Positions 12,137 through 23,400 of a stretch of DNA of 64,000 bases are shown here, one piece after another. The stretch is from Trichobilharzia regenti. Its lineage: Eukaryota > Platyhelminthes > Trematoda > Strigeidida > Schistosomatidae. Where the stretch lies: assembly GCA_944472135.2 (NCBI GenBank), contig OX235268.1:9306589-9370588 (forward strand), given 5' to 3'. Made by a program: the position numbers and the translations under genes. The notes beneath the pieces are model-generated. The model worked only from the letters and a program-made list of their open reading frames with translations. It had not been told where the DNA came from and searched no databases. Position 1 is the stretch's first letter. Each line of letters begins with the position of its first letter.

Positions 12137-13545
12137 TTAACTGTCTACCCCTGAATGTTGTATGCGATTTTGAGGGGATAGGCCATTTGGATGCAGTTCT
12201 TGTGTCGCTGCATGATTGTCCAGCCTTCGCTTAAAGGCGTCCAAAGACGGTGCCATGGCTACATCTGCTGGTAAGGAATTCCAGGGACAGCAAACCCACA
12301 GTGAAAAGAAGCGGGAGTGCACCGGGTCCTTGCCCTGTGGTGAGCTATCCTTCTGGGATTTCCACGTGGGAGCCTATACCTACTCAATGGCAGAGCACCT
12401 TTGTTTGGGTGATTCTGCTCATTTGTTATTTTGTAGGCAGAGTGAACGGGCCTAATTTATTCAGCCTTTCATCATATGGTTTATTTCGGAGACTAACCAC
12501 TCCTTTTGTTGCCCGTCGTTGGACTCTTTCCAATAGATTGGCGTCTCTTCTCAGCATTAGGGGTACAATAATATTATGCACCTCAAGGTGTGGCCTGACG
12601 TATGTTTAGTACAACCTTAGAAAGAGATCAGGAGTGAGTGCACCTAACTGCCTATTTGTAAAGTGTATGACCGCATATGCCCCAGCTACGTTCCCCGCAT
12701 AATTTATGCGTGAGTCCATTTTTTCCGTTAGAACTAGACCTAAGTTGCGTTCCAACGTTGTGCAGGACAAGCTTTCATTGCACAGGGTGTAACTTGCATT
12801 CTGCAGTCTACAGGTGCGCAACTTCACTACTGTGCACTTTTTCAAGCTGAAAGTCATGCCACTGGCCACCGCCCAGTCTTCCAGAAGGTTTAGGTCATCC
12901 TGCAGCCTATCTGAGTCCTCTGGACACTTCCTTGCCCTCCATATCTTTACGTCGTCGGCGTATAGGAGAGTCGGGCAGCTCAGACGGCGTGGTAGATCAT
13001 TGATAAAAATCAAAAACATCAGTGGTCCTAGGATGGAGCCCTGCGACACTCCTGACGACGAGCTGTGCCAAGATGATCTCACTCGATTGACCTTAGTGCA
13101 GAATTGCCTGTCAGCTAGGTAGTTCTTTAACCATGACAGAAGTGGCTCACCTATACCTACCTGGCTTATTTTATGTAGAAGAAGGTCATGCCGAGCAGTG
13201 TCAAATGCCTTCTCAAAGTCTAGGAAGACCACATGGACTGGTACATTCATATCCCACCATGATGTCCAGTTGTCCCAAGCTGATAGTAGGTTAGTAACGA
13301 AGGATCTGCCTTTTCTGAAACCGTGTTGTGCTTCATGTAGTATATTGGACCTGTCAAAATATTCCCTGATGTGATCGTCAATAATACTTTCCAGTAATTT
13401 TGATGCCACCGAAAGTAGGGCTACTGGTCTATAACCAGAGGCACTATGCCTATCCACAACCTTGAAGATCGGAGAAAGGATGGCTCTTTTCCGCTCCCTT
13501 GGCAGTTTCCCCGAATCCATTGAGTGTTGGAACAAGTCGCACAGG
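12137..13545 (-). pseudogene. Jockey/CR1-type LINE reverse transcriptase, 5'-truncated
   Basis: A long minus-strand frame (13535-12606) carries most of a [31 protein letters not shown], the motif A region [29 protein letters not shown], and the catalytic [10 protein letters not shown]. It breaks near 12606. A second frame (12322-12137) supplies the family C-terminal module WNSLPADVAMAPSLDAFKRRLD. Endonuclease and ORF1 are absent, consistent with 5' truncation during insertion. The full-length frame starts at a non-ATG codon, so this is not a standalone gene. Catalytic residues survive, but the frameshift and the missing endonuclease make activity very unlikely. Confidence 0.8.
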
Positions 13546-13579
13546 GGTCTACAGAGAGCTTCGGCGCACTGTTTCAGAA

Positions 13580-15819
13580 CATAATATACATTTCTTCCTG
13601 TTTATGCAGGAACATACCAATTGTACAGGCATGGATAAGTTATTATATTAATTACACATGATTTGATGTATGATAAATCTACAGTTTGGTTGTTGTTTCT
13701 GACATTAGAGTCAGTGGGAACAGTCTGCTATAAAGTCTGTTTGTGTAACACATAAAGAGATATAGAAATATTGTCTTCGCATTAACAAAAAACCCAGACA
13801 TCAGATGAATGTAATACAAACATCTGGGAAAAAAGCTTGAAGTCAATTCTCCTATATAACTTTGTTGTGAACAGCACCCTTGGCCTGAAGTTTATCGATG
13901 TATTATGTTGAGATCAGTGATATATTTATTCCATTTTTCAGCAGTCTTATTGTAGTTTTAAAACAGGAAAAAAATTTGAACGTGGATGCGTAAACTAGAT
14001 AAGGTCATGTTGGGTTGTTTTACTGCATCAAATGGTGCCGAGGTTGATTCCAGAATTCTCCATTTGCGCCATTTGTGTCTGCATGGCGGACTGTACTCGT
14101 AAGGTGGGTAAAATTTTGAAAACTGTTTGAAAACCAGTTGCTTCTTCATTTCAGATCATGAATACTCATTTACAGCATGTTCGCCAGCGTCTTCAAATGG
14201 TAGAATTGGATCGTTCATGGAATTTGAGTGGTTATGAGATAAATGGTCTGGAATCCATCTTCATTTCAGTTTAGATGCAAGGTTGTTTGACCTCGACCAT
14301 AAGATAAATAGGAGTTTATGTACAGCAGCAGAATACCAGAGACAGAATGTATGTGAACATGAAAAGAACATTGATGTTATATGCATATATGTATGCATAT
14401 ATATATATATATATATATATGCATATGTCGGTTGTATATTATACCATAGTAAACATTTACCCGTATTGTAGTTGTGTTTTCACGTATTTATGCGAATTCT
14501 TAGAGTTTATTTAGTGTCATAATGTGTATTAATGAGTCTGGGCGTTTTAGTGTTCTAATGAATGATGCATTTTAGAAATAAGTGGTGGGTTCTGGTCGGG
14601 ATAGTCATTGGGATAAAACATTTTATATAGCAAGCGTTTGAAGGTTACAATAGACTGACAGGTCCTATTTCTAGGGGTAAACTCTTCCACTGTGTTCCAT
14701 ACTAAGTCTTTTTATGCGTATATGCGACCAGTTTATAGTTTTTACAGTACTAAGGGTATTGAAGTGCGTTTTTTAGGTGCTGTAGTAGATTAGTAGTTTA
14801 TTCGTTCTAGGAGTAAATAGTTTATTAATATAATCAGTAGAGTGAAACAGTCTGTATAGAGAGCGTTTGAAGCTTGTAACCGAAGAGCAAGTTCTGATAT
14901 CTAGGGGTAGGCTATTCCATATTTTAGAATACATGACTGTGAAGAAGTTTTCACGGAGTGTTGACTTAAAAGAATGAGTTGTCACTGTGGAAGTTTGGTT
15001 ACGCAGATCGTAAGAACCTTCCTGTGCGAATTGTATGTCCCTGTTACCTGAGAAAGATATTTTGTGAAGGACCTTAAAGAAGAATATTAGGTTTATAATA
15101 AGTCGCCTTGTCCAAAGTGGGTCGAGTTTTAGGATCATGCACCGTGAGATGTAGTCTTCCTTACAATCGTAGCCAAGCAGTTTTGAGGTAAAATATCGTT
15201 GGATACTTTCTATCCTTAGCTTATCACGTGTGCGAGTGCTGCTTATAATAAATGGACAGTATTCTAGTAGTGGATTGACACATATCTTCTACAGAATTAG
15301 CTTGGCTTCATTTGTCGTGAAGGTTCCTGAGTATGTATCCTAAGAGCATCCTCGACTTTCGAGTCTGTGATGCTACTTGCTCAGAGAATGTCAAGTCACT
15401 AGAGTACGGCAGGCCTAGGTCAACGACATTTCGGAGTCCGGTTGTGTTAGCAGATTGAAGCGTTAATTTCAGGTCATTTGAGGGTACGCCGAAGCAGATC
15501 AAGCCACATATGTTCAGATTAAATTGGAGATTCCATAAGGACGACCAAGCAGTCATTTTATCTAATTCCGTCTGCACTACATTCTCGAAGTACCCTAAGT
15601 CATCACATTGGAATGTATAAGCTACTTTTAGGTCACCTGCAAAGATGAATTGTTTACCGTGCGAGAAAGAAGCGCATATGTCATTGATGTATAATGTAAA
15701 TAGGAGGGGTCCAATGACACTACCTTGTACTACACCAGAAGTGATTGGGCTAAATCTGGAGGTTACAGACCCGAGTTTAACTATTTGGAACCTATTGTGA
15801 AGGAATGATTTAAGCCATC
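13580..15819 (-). pseudogene. CR1-type LINE, 3' half (RT plus 3' UTR)
   Basis: The RT palm and thumb are read from 15819 downwards: WLKSFLHNRFQIVKLGSV, SGVVQGSVIGPLLFTLYIN, then FIFAGDLKVAY where YADD is expected, so a catalytic aspartate is replaced by glycine. The C-terminal module lies at 15138-14773 (FKSTLRENFFTVMYSKIW, then NSLPLDIR). The 3' UTR at 13600-14770 shares blocks with the 3' UTR of the CR1 at 20.4-21.1 kb, for example around 13760-13950 against 20500-20700. The 3' end is near 13590, where the minus strand shows CATGCCTGTACAATTGG. The upstream part is cut off by an LTR at 15820. Confidence 0.75.
14397..14422. repeat. (AT)n microsatellite
   Basis: About 11 consecutive AT dinucleotides flanked by GCATAT on both sides, inside the 3' UTR of the CR1 element. 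Confidence 0.85.
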
Positions 15820-16177
15820 TGTCAATCACGTCTCATAAACCGTTAATGCCCAGCTCTCGCTGCGCTCGGGCCCACGCTGTTCCTTGAAGTTTTCAGAAAC
15901 ACTTAGTAATAACGGACGCAAGAACCAAAACACCGATTGGCTGCTTGAGATTTCTTTATTGTTACACCAACATATAAAAATAATAACTGAACTAAGGTCT
16001 GTGAACAAATATTACAATAATAAATCATAGTATTACTTCTGACGATGTTTCACTCTTCTTTCTGAACAGCGACCGATGAGACGATGACTGTCGTATTGAT
16101 GCCTCCGCGAAAATTGGGGAAGTTGATTTTGAGCAAACAACCAAGAATTGATCGTTCAATCTTCAAATCCATTGACA
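15820..16177 (-). repeat. solo LTR of the Gag-only LTR family, with CCATC target duplication
   Basis: A 358-bp LTR in minus orientation. On the plus strand it starts TGTCAATCACGTCTC and ends CAAATCCATTGACA, so the ends are TGTCA and TGACA as in the other copies. CCATC precedes it (15815-15819) and follows it (16178-16182), a perfect 5-bp target duplication. No internal region is attached, as expected after LTR-LTR recombination. It interrupts the CR1 RT frame. The next LTR-like sequence begins at the very next base after the duplication. Confidence 0.85.
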
Positions 16178-16182
16178 CCATC

Positions 16183-16322
16183 TGTCAGTTACGTCTCGTA
16201 AACCGTTAATGCCCAGCTCTTGCTACGCTGGGACTCACGCTGTTCCTTGAAGTTTCTCAGAAACGCTTAGTAATAACGGACGCAAAAACCAAAACACCAA
16301 TTGGCAACTCGAGGATTCTTTA
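16183..16322 (-). repeat. partial LTR of the same family
   Basis: Starts TGTCAGTTACGTCTCG and follows the LTR consensus through the TTCTTTATT segment. It then stops, because a LINE tail takes over at about 16323. The remainder of this LTR is not found on the far side of the tail or of element A. Confidence 0.75.
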
Positions 16323-16525
16323 TTAATTAATAAATAAATAAATAGATTTATTCTCATGATAGAGTACATGAGGGACGCCAGTTTACAGGCATCATCAAAT
16401 TGTTACACAAATAGGACCATATTATTCAGTCACCGTTTACAGTCGATAGAAAAATATGTTTTACATGTACACTGAAGATTATACTTACACTTGATAAATG
16501 TTGATTCCAGTAGTATAAAACATCC
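16323..16525 (-). repeat. 5'-truncated CR1-type LINE tail
   Basis: The reverse complement ends GATGCCTGTAAACTGGCG, then CATGTACTCTATCATGAGAA and an A/T-rich tail. This closely matches the tail at 45055-45117. About 200 bp long with no coding. It lies inside the partial LTR at 16183 and is itself the insertion site of element A. Confidence 0.65.
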
Positions 16526-16845
16526 TGTCAATCACGTCTCATAAACCGTTAATGCCCAGCTCTCGCTGCGCTCGGGCCCACGCTGTTCTTCGAAGATTTT
16601 GGAAACGCTTAGTTATAACGGACGCAAAAACCAAAACACCGATCTGCCGCGTGATATTTGTTTATTGTTACACCAACATATAAAAGGAATAAGCGAACTA
16701 AGGTTTCTGATGATGTTTCACTCTTCTTTCTGAACAGCGACCGATGAGGCGATGACTGTCGTATTGATGCCTCCGCGAAAATTGGGGAAGTTGATTTTGA
16801 GCAAACAACCATGAATTGATCGTTCAATCTTCAACTACATTGACA
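16526..16845 (-). repeat. 3' LTR of element A
   Basis: 320 bp, plus-strand ends TGTCAATCACGTC and CTACATTGACA. Like the other LTRs it carries, on the minus strand, an AATAAA polyadenylation signal in a TGTTGGTGTAACAATAAA context. Confidence 0.9.
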
Positions 16846-17397
16846 CTCCCCGGCAAAAAAGGGATCCAACCCTTTTTTCCTTCACGACCAATACACGTTG
16901 ACTTGGATGCCATTGCGAGAACCTGGGTCACACGGACAGAGCTGAAATGGAGAACAAACAGAAAAGCCAACACATCACAAGCATACCCACAGCACAATCT
17001 CACACATCGCTGACGACCTGCGCCTCCAAACAGAGACCTCCTCTTGACATCTTGCAACACAATCGCCATTTGCTAGAATGACTCTTGCAGAATGCAAAGT
17101 GACCATGGCAGCACCTCACGATACTCTACGCACATCCTCTTATCTATTCATTACCAATTACCACTGAAATCGCTTGTCACTCATTCTGCCTCAGTTCTAG
17201 TAACGGTGATGTATGCGAGCCTCAGTCGTTTACACTCTTTCTCCCCGGCGTGTGGGACCACAGCTAACAATTATCTCCGTATGCATTTCATTCTCAGCAA
17301 TAGCCTAGCCTCCCCGGCGTATACGACCCACCTGCTGTCCTTAACATCAATCAATTCATTCACGGATGTAGAAGACTCGAAACAACTTCAGAAGTAA

Positions 17398-17733
17398 TTA
17401 CGACGAAAATTTTAACAAAATTACGCAATAACAACAAGATACGAAAACAACGAGTAAACACAATGAATCCAAAAACACCAATTGATAGGACACACCACAC
17501 ATATATACAAACAGTACACACAAACTCGCAGATAATGTCTCGATGGAATTCCTTTGAAGAATCGCAGGACTTACACCAGTACGCCTACAACCCTTCTCAG
17601 GTTGACGATTGTAATTTGTGGAATGTACGGACACACACAAGATTAACCAACAATTACGATATCTGGAACTCACACAACTATTTAACACAAACATATGTAC
17701 AATCCCTACATCAAATGTTGTGGATTCTGACAC
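17398..17733 (-). CDS. small downstream ORF (111 codons) in element A, doubtful
   Basis: An open sense frame in the post-gag region, present at the same length in copies A, B, C and D. It is rich in hydrophobic and cysteine residues near its C-terminus (FVSCCYCVILLKF). The first codon is GTG; the first ATG is codon 14. It overlaps hairpin 3, and the opposite strand is also open for about 100 codons. Copies are too similar for conservation to prove coding. It could be an Env-like or accessory remnant, or chance. Confidence 0.3.
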   Translation of the reverse strand: MSESTTFDVGIVHMFVLNSCVSSRYRNCWLILCVSVHSTNYNRQPEKGCRRTGVSPAILQRNSIETLSASLCVLFVYMCGVSYQLVFLDSLCLLVVFVSCCYCVILLKFSS

Positions 17734-17982
17734 GACAAACTACCGTTGAAGAACTGTAGGACTTACAGCAATACGCCTACATTCCTTCTCAGGTTGATGA
17801 TCCAAGTGGAAGTCGTCCGGACACAAACAGAATTACCAACAGACAGATGACAGATGATATCATTTCAGTATACACAATATGAACATATGTACAAAATCAC
17901 ACACCAAGCACATTGGACTGCTCATTGATGCGCTTCCCTTTGAAGAATTGTAGGACTTACAGCAGTACGCCTACAACTCTTC
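17556..17982 (-). repeat. three tandem ~193-bp units, each with a conserved stem-loop (element A)
   Basis: Hairpins at 17942-17982 (1), 17748-17788 (2) and 17556-17596 (3), spaced 194 and 192 bp. Each is 41 nt, with 13-nt arms and a 15-nt loop. In hairpin 1 the sense arms are GAAGAGTTGTAGG and CCTACAATTCTTC, fully paired with one G-U. Loops are nearly invariant (CGTACTGCTGTAAGT). Flanks such as TCAACCTGAG before and TTCAAAGG after, and the spacers (GTACATATGTT, GTTGGTxAxTCT, TGTGTCCG), also repeat, so the units are true tandem repeats. They lie between gag and the 3' LTR. Confidence 0.8.
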
Positions 17983-18080
17983 TCAGGTTGACGCTCTAGG
18001 TTGGAAAATCGTCGCAGAGTTCATTTGCTAACTTCCTTCTATCAGCTATATCCTCAAATCTGAACGGAAACACGCTCATG

Positions 18081-19949
18081 TCATTGTATCGTAGAATATA
18101 GATGACCAACAAACACGACGTATCTCATCAACCAAGTATAGAAACAGAGTAAAATACACCAAACATAATAACATTCAAATAGTAACTTGAAACTAGAAAT
18201 GCCTTTATTCGTGCAAGTCAATTTAACAATTACTCTCTCGTTTACACTTGGCTTATCCTCACTAAACTGACCATTGATATTCGTCCTTTCAAACAAACCG
18301 ATACTATCATAGTCATTGGACAAGATACTTGAGTTGATGGGCGTCTTTTTCATTGTGGATGACAGCACCAAAGACGACTGATTGATATCAGTTGATGAAG
18401 TTAGCGGTGGCTCAAAAGCTGTTGTTGATGGACTTTCAGAAATTTGTCTACCTGCAAGACCACCACCACTGCCGTCTTTTACTATCAGCTCAGGTTTAGC
18501 ACTAGCATCTGATGATAGGTGGGCTACATGCTGATCATTCACACTGACGGTCTCACAAATATCCATAACTTCTGCAACTGCATCTGCATTTATTTCTACT
18601 TCACGTTCAAGTTGTACAGAAACTTTATTTATCTTTGCAGTAGTGGGCATATCCCTCATCTCATCATGATCAACCAAAGACAAATCTGCACTATCATGAT
18701 CATTATCACAAATATTCAATTTACCGTCAACTTTATTATTTTCAAACTCTTTAATAAAAAAAGTAGACAATTTTGGTTCCTCCTCACAAATCCTAAAAGG
18801 TTTTATAACTTCACTCTGACTAGTAATACCTTGTAAACTTGTAGGGTCAGAACTGCACTCTGAAGCAATAACTCTATTCTGTGACACTCTATTCAACAAC
18901 GGCTTACCAGTTGCAACTACAGACTTCTTGACCGCACCGTTATCGTCACACAATTCGGAGTCAGGCCTGGAGTTTACATTTAGCTTATCACTGAACTTGC
19001 TCACCGGTTCACAGTTCACTTCTGTATGCACCTCTTGCACACGTGTAAAACACAACCGTGTTTCTCTTGCATCTTGTAACTTATATGTTGAGGATGTACT
19101 ACGAAACCTGTTACACTCATTAGGTCTATATGCATTACTGGACATCATGGAGCCTTCTCGATATCCACCTCTCTGAGGCCTACTCGTCATCAATGATTGC
19201 ATTTTCCTCTCAGACTGCTCTATTCTAGGGGTGAGATATAATAGACTGGCGAACTTGCTCATAGATTGATTGACACTAGTATTTACCAGTTTCAGGATAT
19301 CATCAAACTTTGGCTCGATACCCTCATCCTCCATACGGGAGCTTATCTTCACCCACTTCCTTTGCAGTCGAGTAGGTAGACGTCTTGCTATTACTTCTAG
19401 TATAAAACTCGAGTTGAGGTCACTCATGCGATTCATCGAAATCATTGCATTCTTGTAAATTAGCAAATTATCTAAAAACTCAGTGAGTGCCTGGGAGTCA
19501 TCCTGTAATTGACCACCATTACCCTTAACAGCTTTGAATAATTTCCCTGCAATCATCGAAGGTCTTCCAAACCTTTGACGTAATATGCTCATAGCCTCGT
19601 AGTAGCCCTCTTTTGGCTTCATAAACTTACAGCACTGTATAGCTCTTGCAGCATCTCCAGTGCAATACCTCATCAAATACATTAACTTCAATTCATCACT
19701 TAATAGAAAACTACTCAACATGATCTCAAACTCCTTTACAAATTGTAAATCATCAGCTGGGTTTCCATCAAAACACCGTGGTTCAAATTTAGGGAGTTTG
19801 ATGTTCCTATTATCCCTGAACGACGAAACAGTAACATCAACCATGTCATGCTTAACATCAGACACATCGTTACAAGTGACAGACAAGTCACCATGACTTA
19901 CTTTCCTGTTTGCATCCAAGACGCTCTGTCCCTTCTTTGACCCAGGCAT
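18081..19949 (-). CDS. gag: Gag-like protein of element A (C-terminus frameshifted)
   Basis: Structural-type protein of the LTR element, expected to bind element RNA and form particles. The frame begins at ATG 19949 (MPGSKKGQ); it is open a little further upstream only from a TTG. Residues about 50-230 form a DUF1759-like region of BEL/Pao Gag: KLPKFEPRCFDGNP, then YLMRYCTGDAARAI and LRQRFGRPSMIAGKLF. A knuckle-like CxxRx4Hx4C follows near residue 300, with arginine where the second cysteine is expected. The middle is hydrophilic and acidic. Compared with copies B, C and F, two bases of a CA run are missing near 18115. This changes the frame after RYVV and removes the last part of the hydrophobic tail, giving 622 residues against 651 in B. 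Confidence 0.85.
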   Translation of the reverse strand: MPGSKKGQSVLDANRKVSHGDLSVTCNDVSDVKHDMVDVTVSSFRDNRNIKLPKFEPRCFDGNPADDLQFVKEFEIMLSSFLLSDELKLMYLMRYCTGDAARAIQCCKFMKPKEGYYEAMSILRQRFGRPSMIAGKLFKAVKGNGGQLQDDSQALTEFLDNLLIYKNAMISMNRMSDLNSSFILEVIARRLPTRLQRKWVKISSRMEDEGIEPKFDDILKLVNTSVNQSMSKFASLLYLTPRIEQSERKMQSLMTSRPQRGGYREGSMMSSNAYRPNECNRFRSTSSTYKLQDARETRLCFTRVQEVHTEVNCEPVSKFSDKLNVNSRPDSELCDDNGAVKKSVVATGKPLLNRVSQNRVIASECSSDPTSLQGITSQSEVIKPFRICEEEPKLSTFFIKEFENNKVDGKLNICDNDHDSADLSLVDHDEMRDMPTTAKINKVSVQLEREVEINADAVAEVMDICETVSVNDQHVAHLSSDASAKPELIVKDGSGGGLAGRQISESPSTTAFEPPLTSSTDINQSSLVLSSTMKKTPINSSILSNDYDSIGLFERTNINGQFSEDKPSVNERVIVKLTCTNKGISSFKLLFECYYVWCILLCFYTWLMRYVVFVGHLYSTIQ

Positions 19950-20093
19950 TGTTGAACTTGACCCAATTCCCAAAACGTTCCAGATATTGCTTGTTCAAAG
20001 AGGACTTGACCGGCACCAGGAAAAATGAACGGCGACTATCCAAGCTTTCACCAACTGTTTGAATCCAACAGATCTGTTTCTATCGTCAGAAAC

Positions 20094-20413
20094 TGTCAGC
20101 CACGTTTCGTAAACAGTTAATGGCCAGCTCTCGCTGCGCTCGGGCCCACGCTGTTCTTCGAAGATTTCGGAAACGCTTAGTTATAACGGACGCAAAAACC
20201 AAAACACCGATCTGCCGCGTGATATTTGTTTATTGTTACACCAACATATAAAAGGAATAAGCGAACTAAGGTTTCTGATGATGTTTCACTCTTCTTTCTG
20301 AACAGCGACCGATGAGGCGATGACTGTCGTATTGATGCCTCCGCGAAAATTGGGGAAGTTGATTTTGAGCAAACAACCAAGAATTGATCGTTCAATCTTC
20401 AACTCCATTGACA
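20094..20413 (-). repeat. 5' LTR of element A
   Basis: 320 bp, the same length as its partner at 16526-16845 and nearly identical over most of its length. The plus-strand ends are TGTCAGCCACGTTTCG and CAACTCCATTGACA. Confidence 0.9.
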
Positions 20414-23400
20414 CATGCTTTTCGCTTATGTACAATCATTTCTGTGCATAGTTGGAAAAATCCTCTAGATTGTCAGTGAGTGCAACACATCAGGAAATAC
20501 AGAAGTATTGTCTTCGCATTAACAAAAAAACCAGGTCTTTGGTGGATGGGTTATAAGTGCCTGGGAAAAAAATAAAGCTTGAAGTCAATTTTTGTACATA
20601 CTTTGTTGTGTGCAGAATCCTTGAATTATAGTTCATTGATGTGTTATTTTGAAATCAGTGATATGTTTATCTCATTTGATCTGCAATGTCATTGTTGGGA
20701 GTAAAATACATAAGCTTTAGACGCATTAATTAATGGATTTCTACTGCTTGTGGGTATTTACTTCTCGTGAGGAAGGTTTTTGAATTTTAGTTGTTCCGAC
20801 AGGAGTTGTGGATATTGACTGCTCAGCAACATTACGGATATAAGTTCATCACATTATCTCAGGAATGTTGGGTTGTAGTTGGTGAGGCATATATGATGTC
20901 CGACGAGCGTACATCTGTCCATGTGATGTTGTGGTGAGTTATATCTTTTTCATGTTGTCGGTTTATGTCCATTTTATTCCACTTATTGTGTTGGGTAGAA
21001 GTTTTACAAACGAAACTTCTTGTCTGTTTGAGGGTAAGTATCTTAATCGTTAATGTTTTATCTAAAATTATAAATATAGGCAAAAACAACAGGTGTAGTA
21101 TTTGAAGCTTATACATTAAATGGACCTATAATTTCGGAGGCTCTCAGATAGGAACTAGGACTACTGTCGTTTGCAAACTCGTGTAGTTTGTCGTTAAGCA
21201 CTTTTTTGAAGGAGGCCAATGTACCTGCTTGACGCATTTCCATTGGTAGTTTATTCCATATCTGTGCATACCTAATCAAATAAAACTTTTGCCTGGTAGC
21301 TGTTTTACATTGTTCGATAGCTACTGTACCCTTAGTGTGTCTTAGTTTGTAGCCACTGTCATCTGAAAGTCGAATGCCATTAGTAGAGGTAAAAACTAAG
21401 TGGTTTAGAAGCTTATAGTAAAGTGTTAAGTTTAGTCTCAGGCGTCTTAGCCATAGTGTTTCTAATCCTAGGGTGTCACATCTAGTGGAGTAGTTCGCAC
21501 CATTTTCGGTTCCGAGTAATTTTGACGTGAAGTACCTCTGCACTCCCTCGACTTTCAATTTGTCCTCTATGCGTATACTACTATACATGAATGAACAGTA
21601 ATCAAATAAAGGACGCACACAAACCTTGTACAACAGAATTCTGGACTCATTTCTGTAAAAGTTCCTGAGTAGAAAGCCGATAAGTCTGCGTGACTTTGAC
21701 ACTTGTTTGGAGATATGTTCAGAAAATGATAAGTCATGTGAGTATTTCAGTCCTAGGTCCAATACAGATTCCAGTCGTAAAGTGCATGGCCTTGAATTGT
21801 CAGGTCAAGTTCTAAATTGTTGCAACCTATGCAGAGCCAGCCACATTTGTCGACATTAAACTGGAGTTGCCAGGTGTCACACCATCTATCCATTTTTTCT
21901 AATTCTTGCTGTATGGCGTTTACTGTTATTCCGAGATCTGTGTTCTTGCATTTATAGGTCACTTTTAAGTCATCTGCATATAGTATTGGTTTACCAACAC
22001 TAAAGCATTCACAGATACTGTTTATATATATTATGAATAGGAGTGGGCCTAATACACTTCCCTGGATTACACCACTACTTACAGGTTTAGGCCTTGAGAT
22101 TATCGAGCCAACTTTTGTTATCTGATTCCTGTCACAGAGAAATGATTTTATCCAGCTCAGGAGAGGGTCACATATCCCTAGTGAGCATAACCTGCTGACT
22201 AGCAGATTATGGGGGACTCTATCGAAGGCTTTTGTTATATCGAAATATAGCACAATTACTAGTTCTCTGTTGTCCCTGCTTCGTGTAACTTCATTGAAAA
22301 AGTCTATGTGACAGGTCGCACATGATCTCTTTTTGAGGAATCCGTGTTGTGATGGGTTGATAAGTTCATGTTCTAGTAAGTTGTCTGACACTTGGTCTTT
22401 AACCACTTTCTCCATTATTCGTGATATTACCGGTGTTATATTAATAGGTCTATAGTTGCATGCACTGGTTTTGGCCCCTGCTTTGTGCTTAGGTAATATG
22501 TATGTGGTTTTCCACACTTCAGGATAAGTTCCAGTTTCCAGTGACAGAGTAAATATTCTAAGTAACAAGACTACCATTTCCGTGCTACCATTTTTGTATA
22601 TGACAGATGGTATGTCGTCTGTTCCAGTACTGCCATTTGACTTCAATGTCTTAATCGCTGAGTCTATATTTTGTATATTAAAATCTATTTCTCCTAATTT
22701 GTGGTTACTTTTGCAGGTCATTTGGAAATTTGGGGTCGGTGCACTCTGGTGTCATTGCAAAACCACTCACTGAGGAGTTCACTTATAACCTGGGGATCGT
22801 TGTATATTACACCCCTATGTTCCAAGATGCTTACATTATTGTCTTTACTGCTTTTTAGACGTTTTTGCAATATCCTACAAAGTTCCTGAGTTTTGGTGTT
22901 ACCCATTAGCGCTTTATTTTCCTCATGTTGTGACTTCATTTTGTGTTTCTCTTCAAGCAGTTTAAGAGTTTCATGTATTTGGTTTAACGCATTAAATTCC
23001 TTAAATACATGGTATTTCCTTTCAATTTCTTTAGTTTTAGTCGCGTTTTCCGGTCAATAAATGGAGTTGGTGTCTTTAGGGCAGATTTTAGGGGCGCGAT
23101 TGTGTCTCTTGCTGAGCCAACTGTTTTGTAGAAAATCTCAAGTGATACTTCTAAGTTATTGTTGATGAAGTATTCTTCCCAGTCAGAACTTCTCAACAGA
23201 TCTGATAGGAATTCCCAATCAGCATTCTTATAGTCCCTATATTGATAGCGCACCGGGGAATTTTTAGGTGTGTATTTAGTTGTTAGTCGGAGGGGTAGCG
23301 TGCAGTACAATATGTTGTGATCACTGTTATCGAGTTTATTTCCCACCTCTATCGAGATGGGCTCTATGTTATGACAGAGGATTAAGTCAAGAGTATTTTG

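Larger units (their letters stand above)
16526..20413 (-). mobile_element. element A: structurally complete Gag-only LTR retrotransposon
   Basis: Two 320-bp LTRs in the same orientation (20094-20413 is the 5' LTR, 16526-16845 the 3' LTR) bound a 3.25-kb interior. Flanking 5-mers CATCC (16521-16525) and CATGC (20414-20418) are a target duplication with one change. A GGGGAG-type polypurine run lies directly inside the 3' LTR (plus-strand CTCCCC at 16846-16851). The interior holds gag (19949-18081) and a non-coding part with three hairpins. There is no room for protease, RT, RNase H or integrase. I could not identify a convincing primer-binding site next to the 5' LTR. BEL/Pao affinity rests on the Gag domain and the 5-bp duplications. 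Confidence 0.88.

Noticed and set aside
18519..18836. Open frames antisense to gag (also 18928-19176, 19270-19458, 19660-19896 and their counterparts in B-E)
   Set aside because: They mirror the Gag frame on the opposite strand in every copy, carry no motif and are explained by codon composition of gag.
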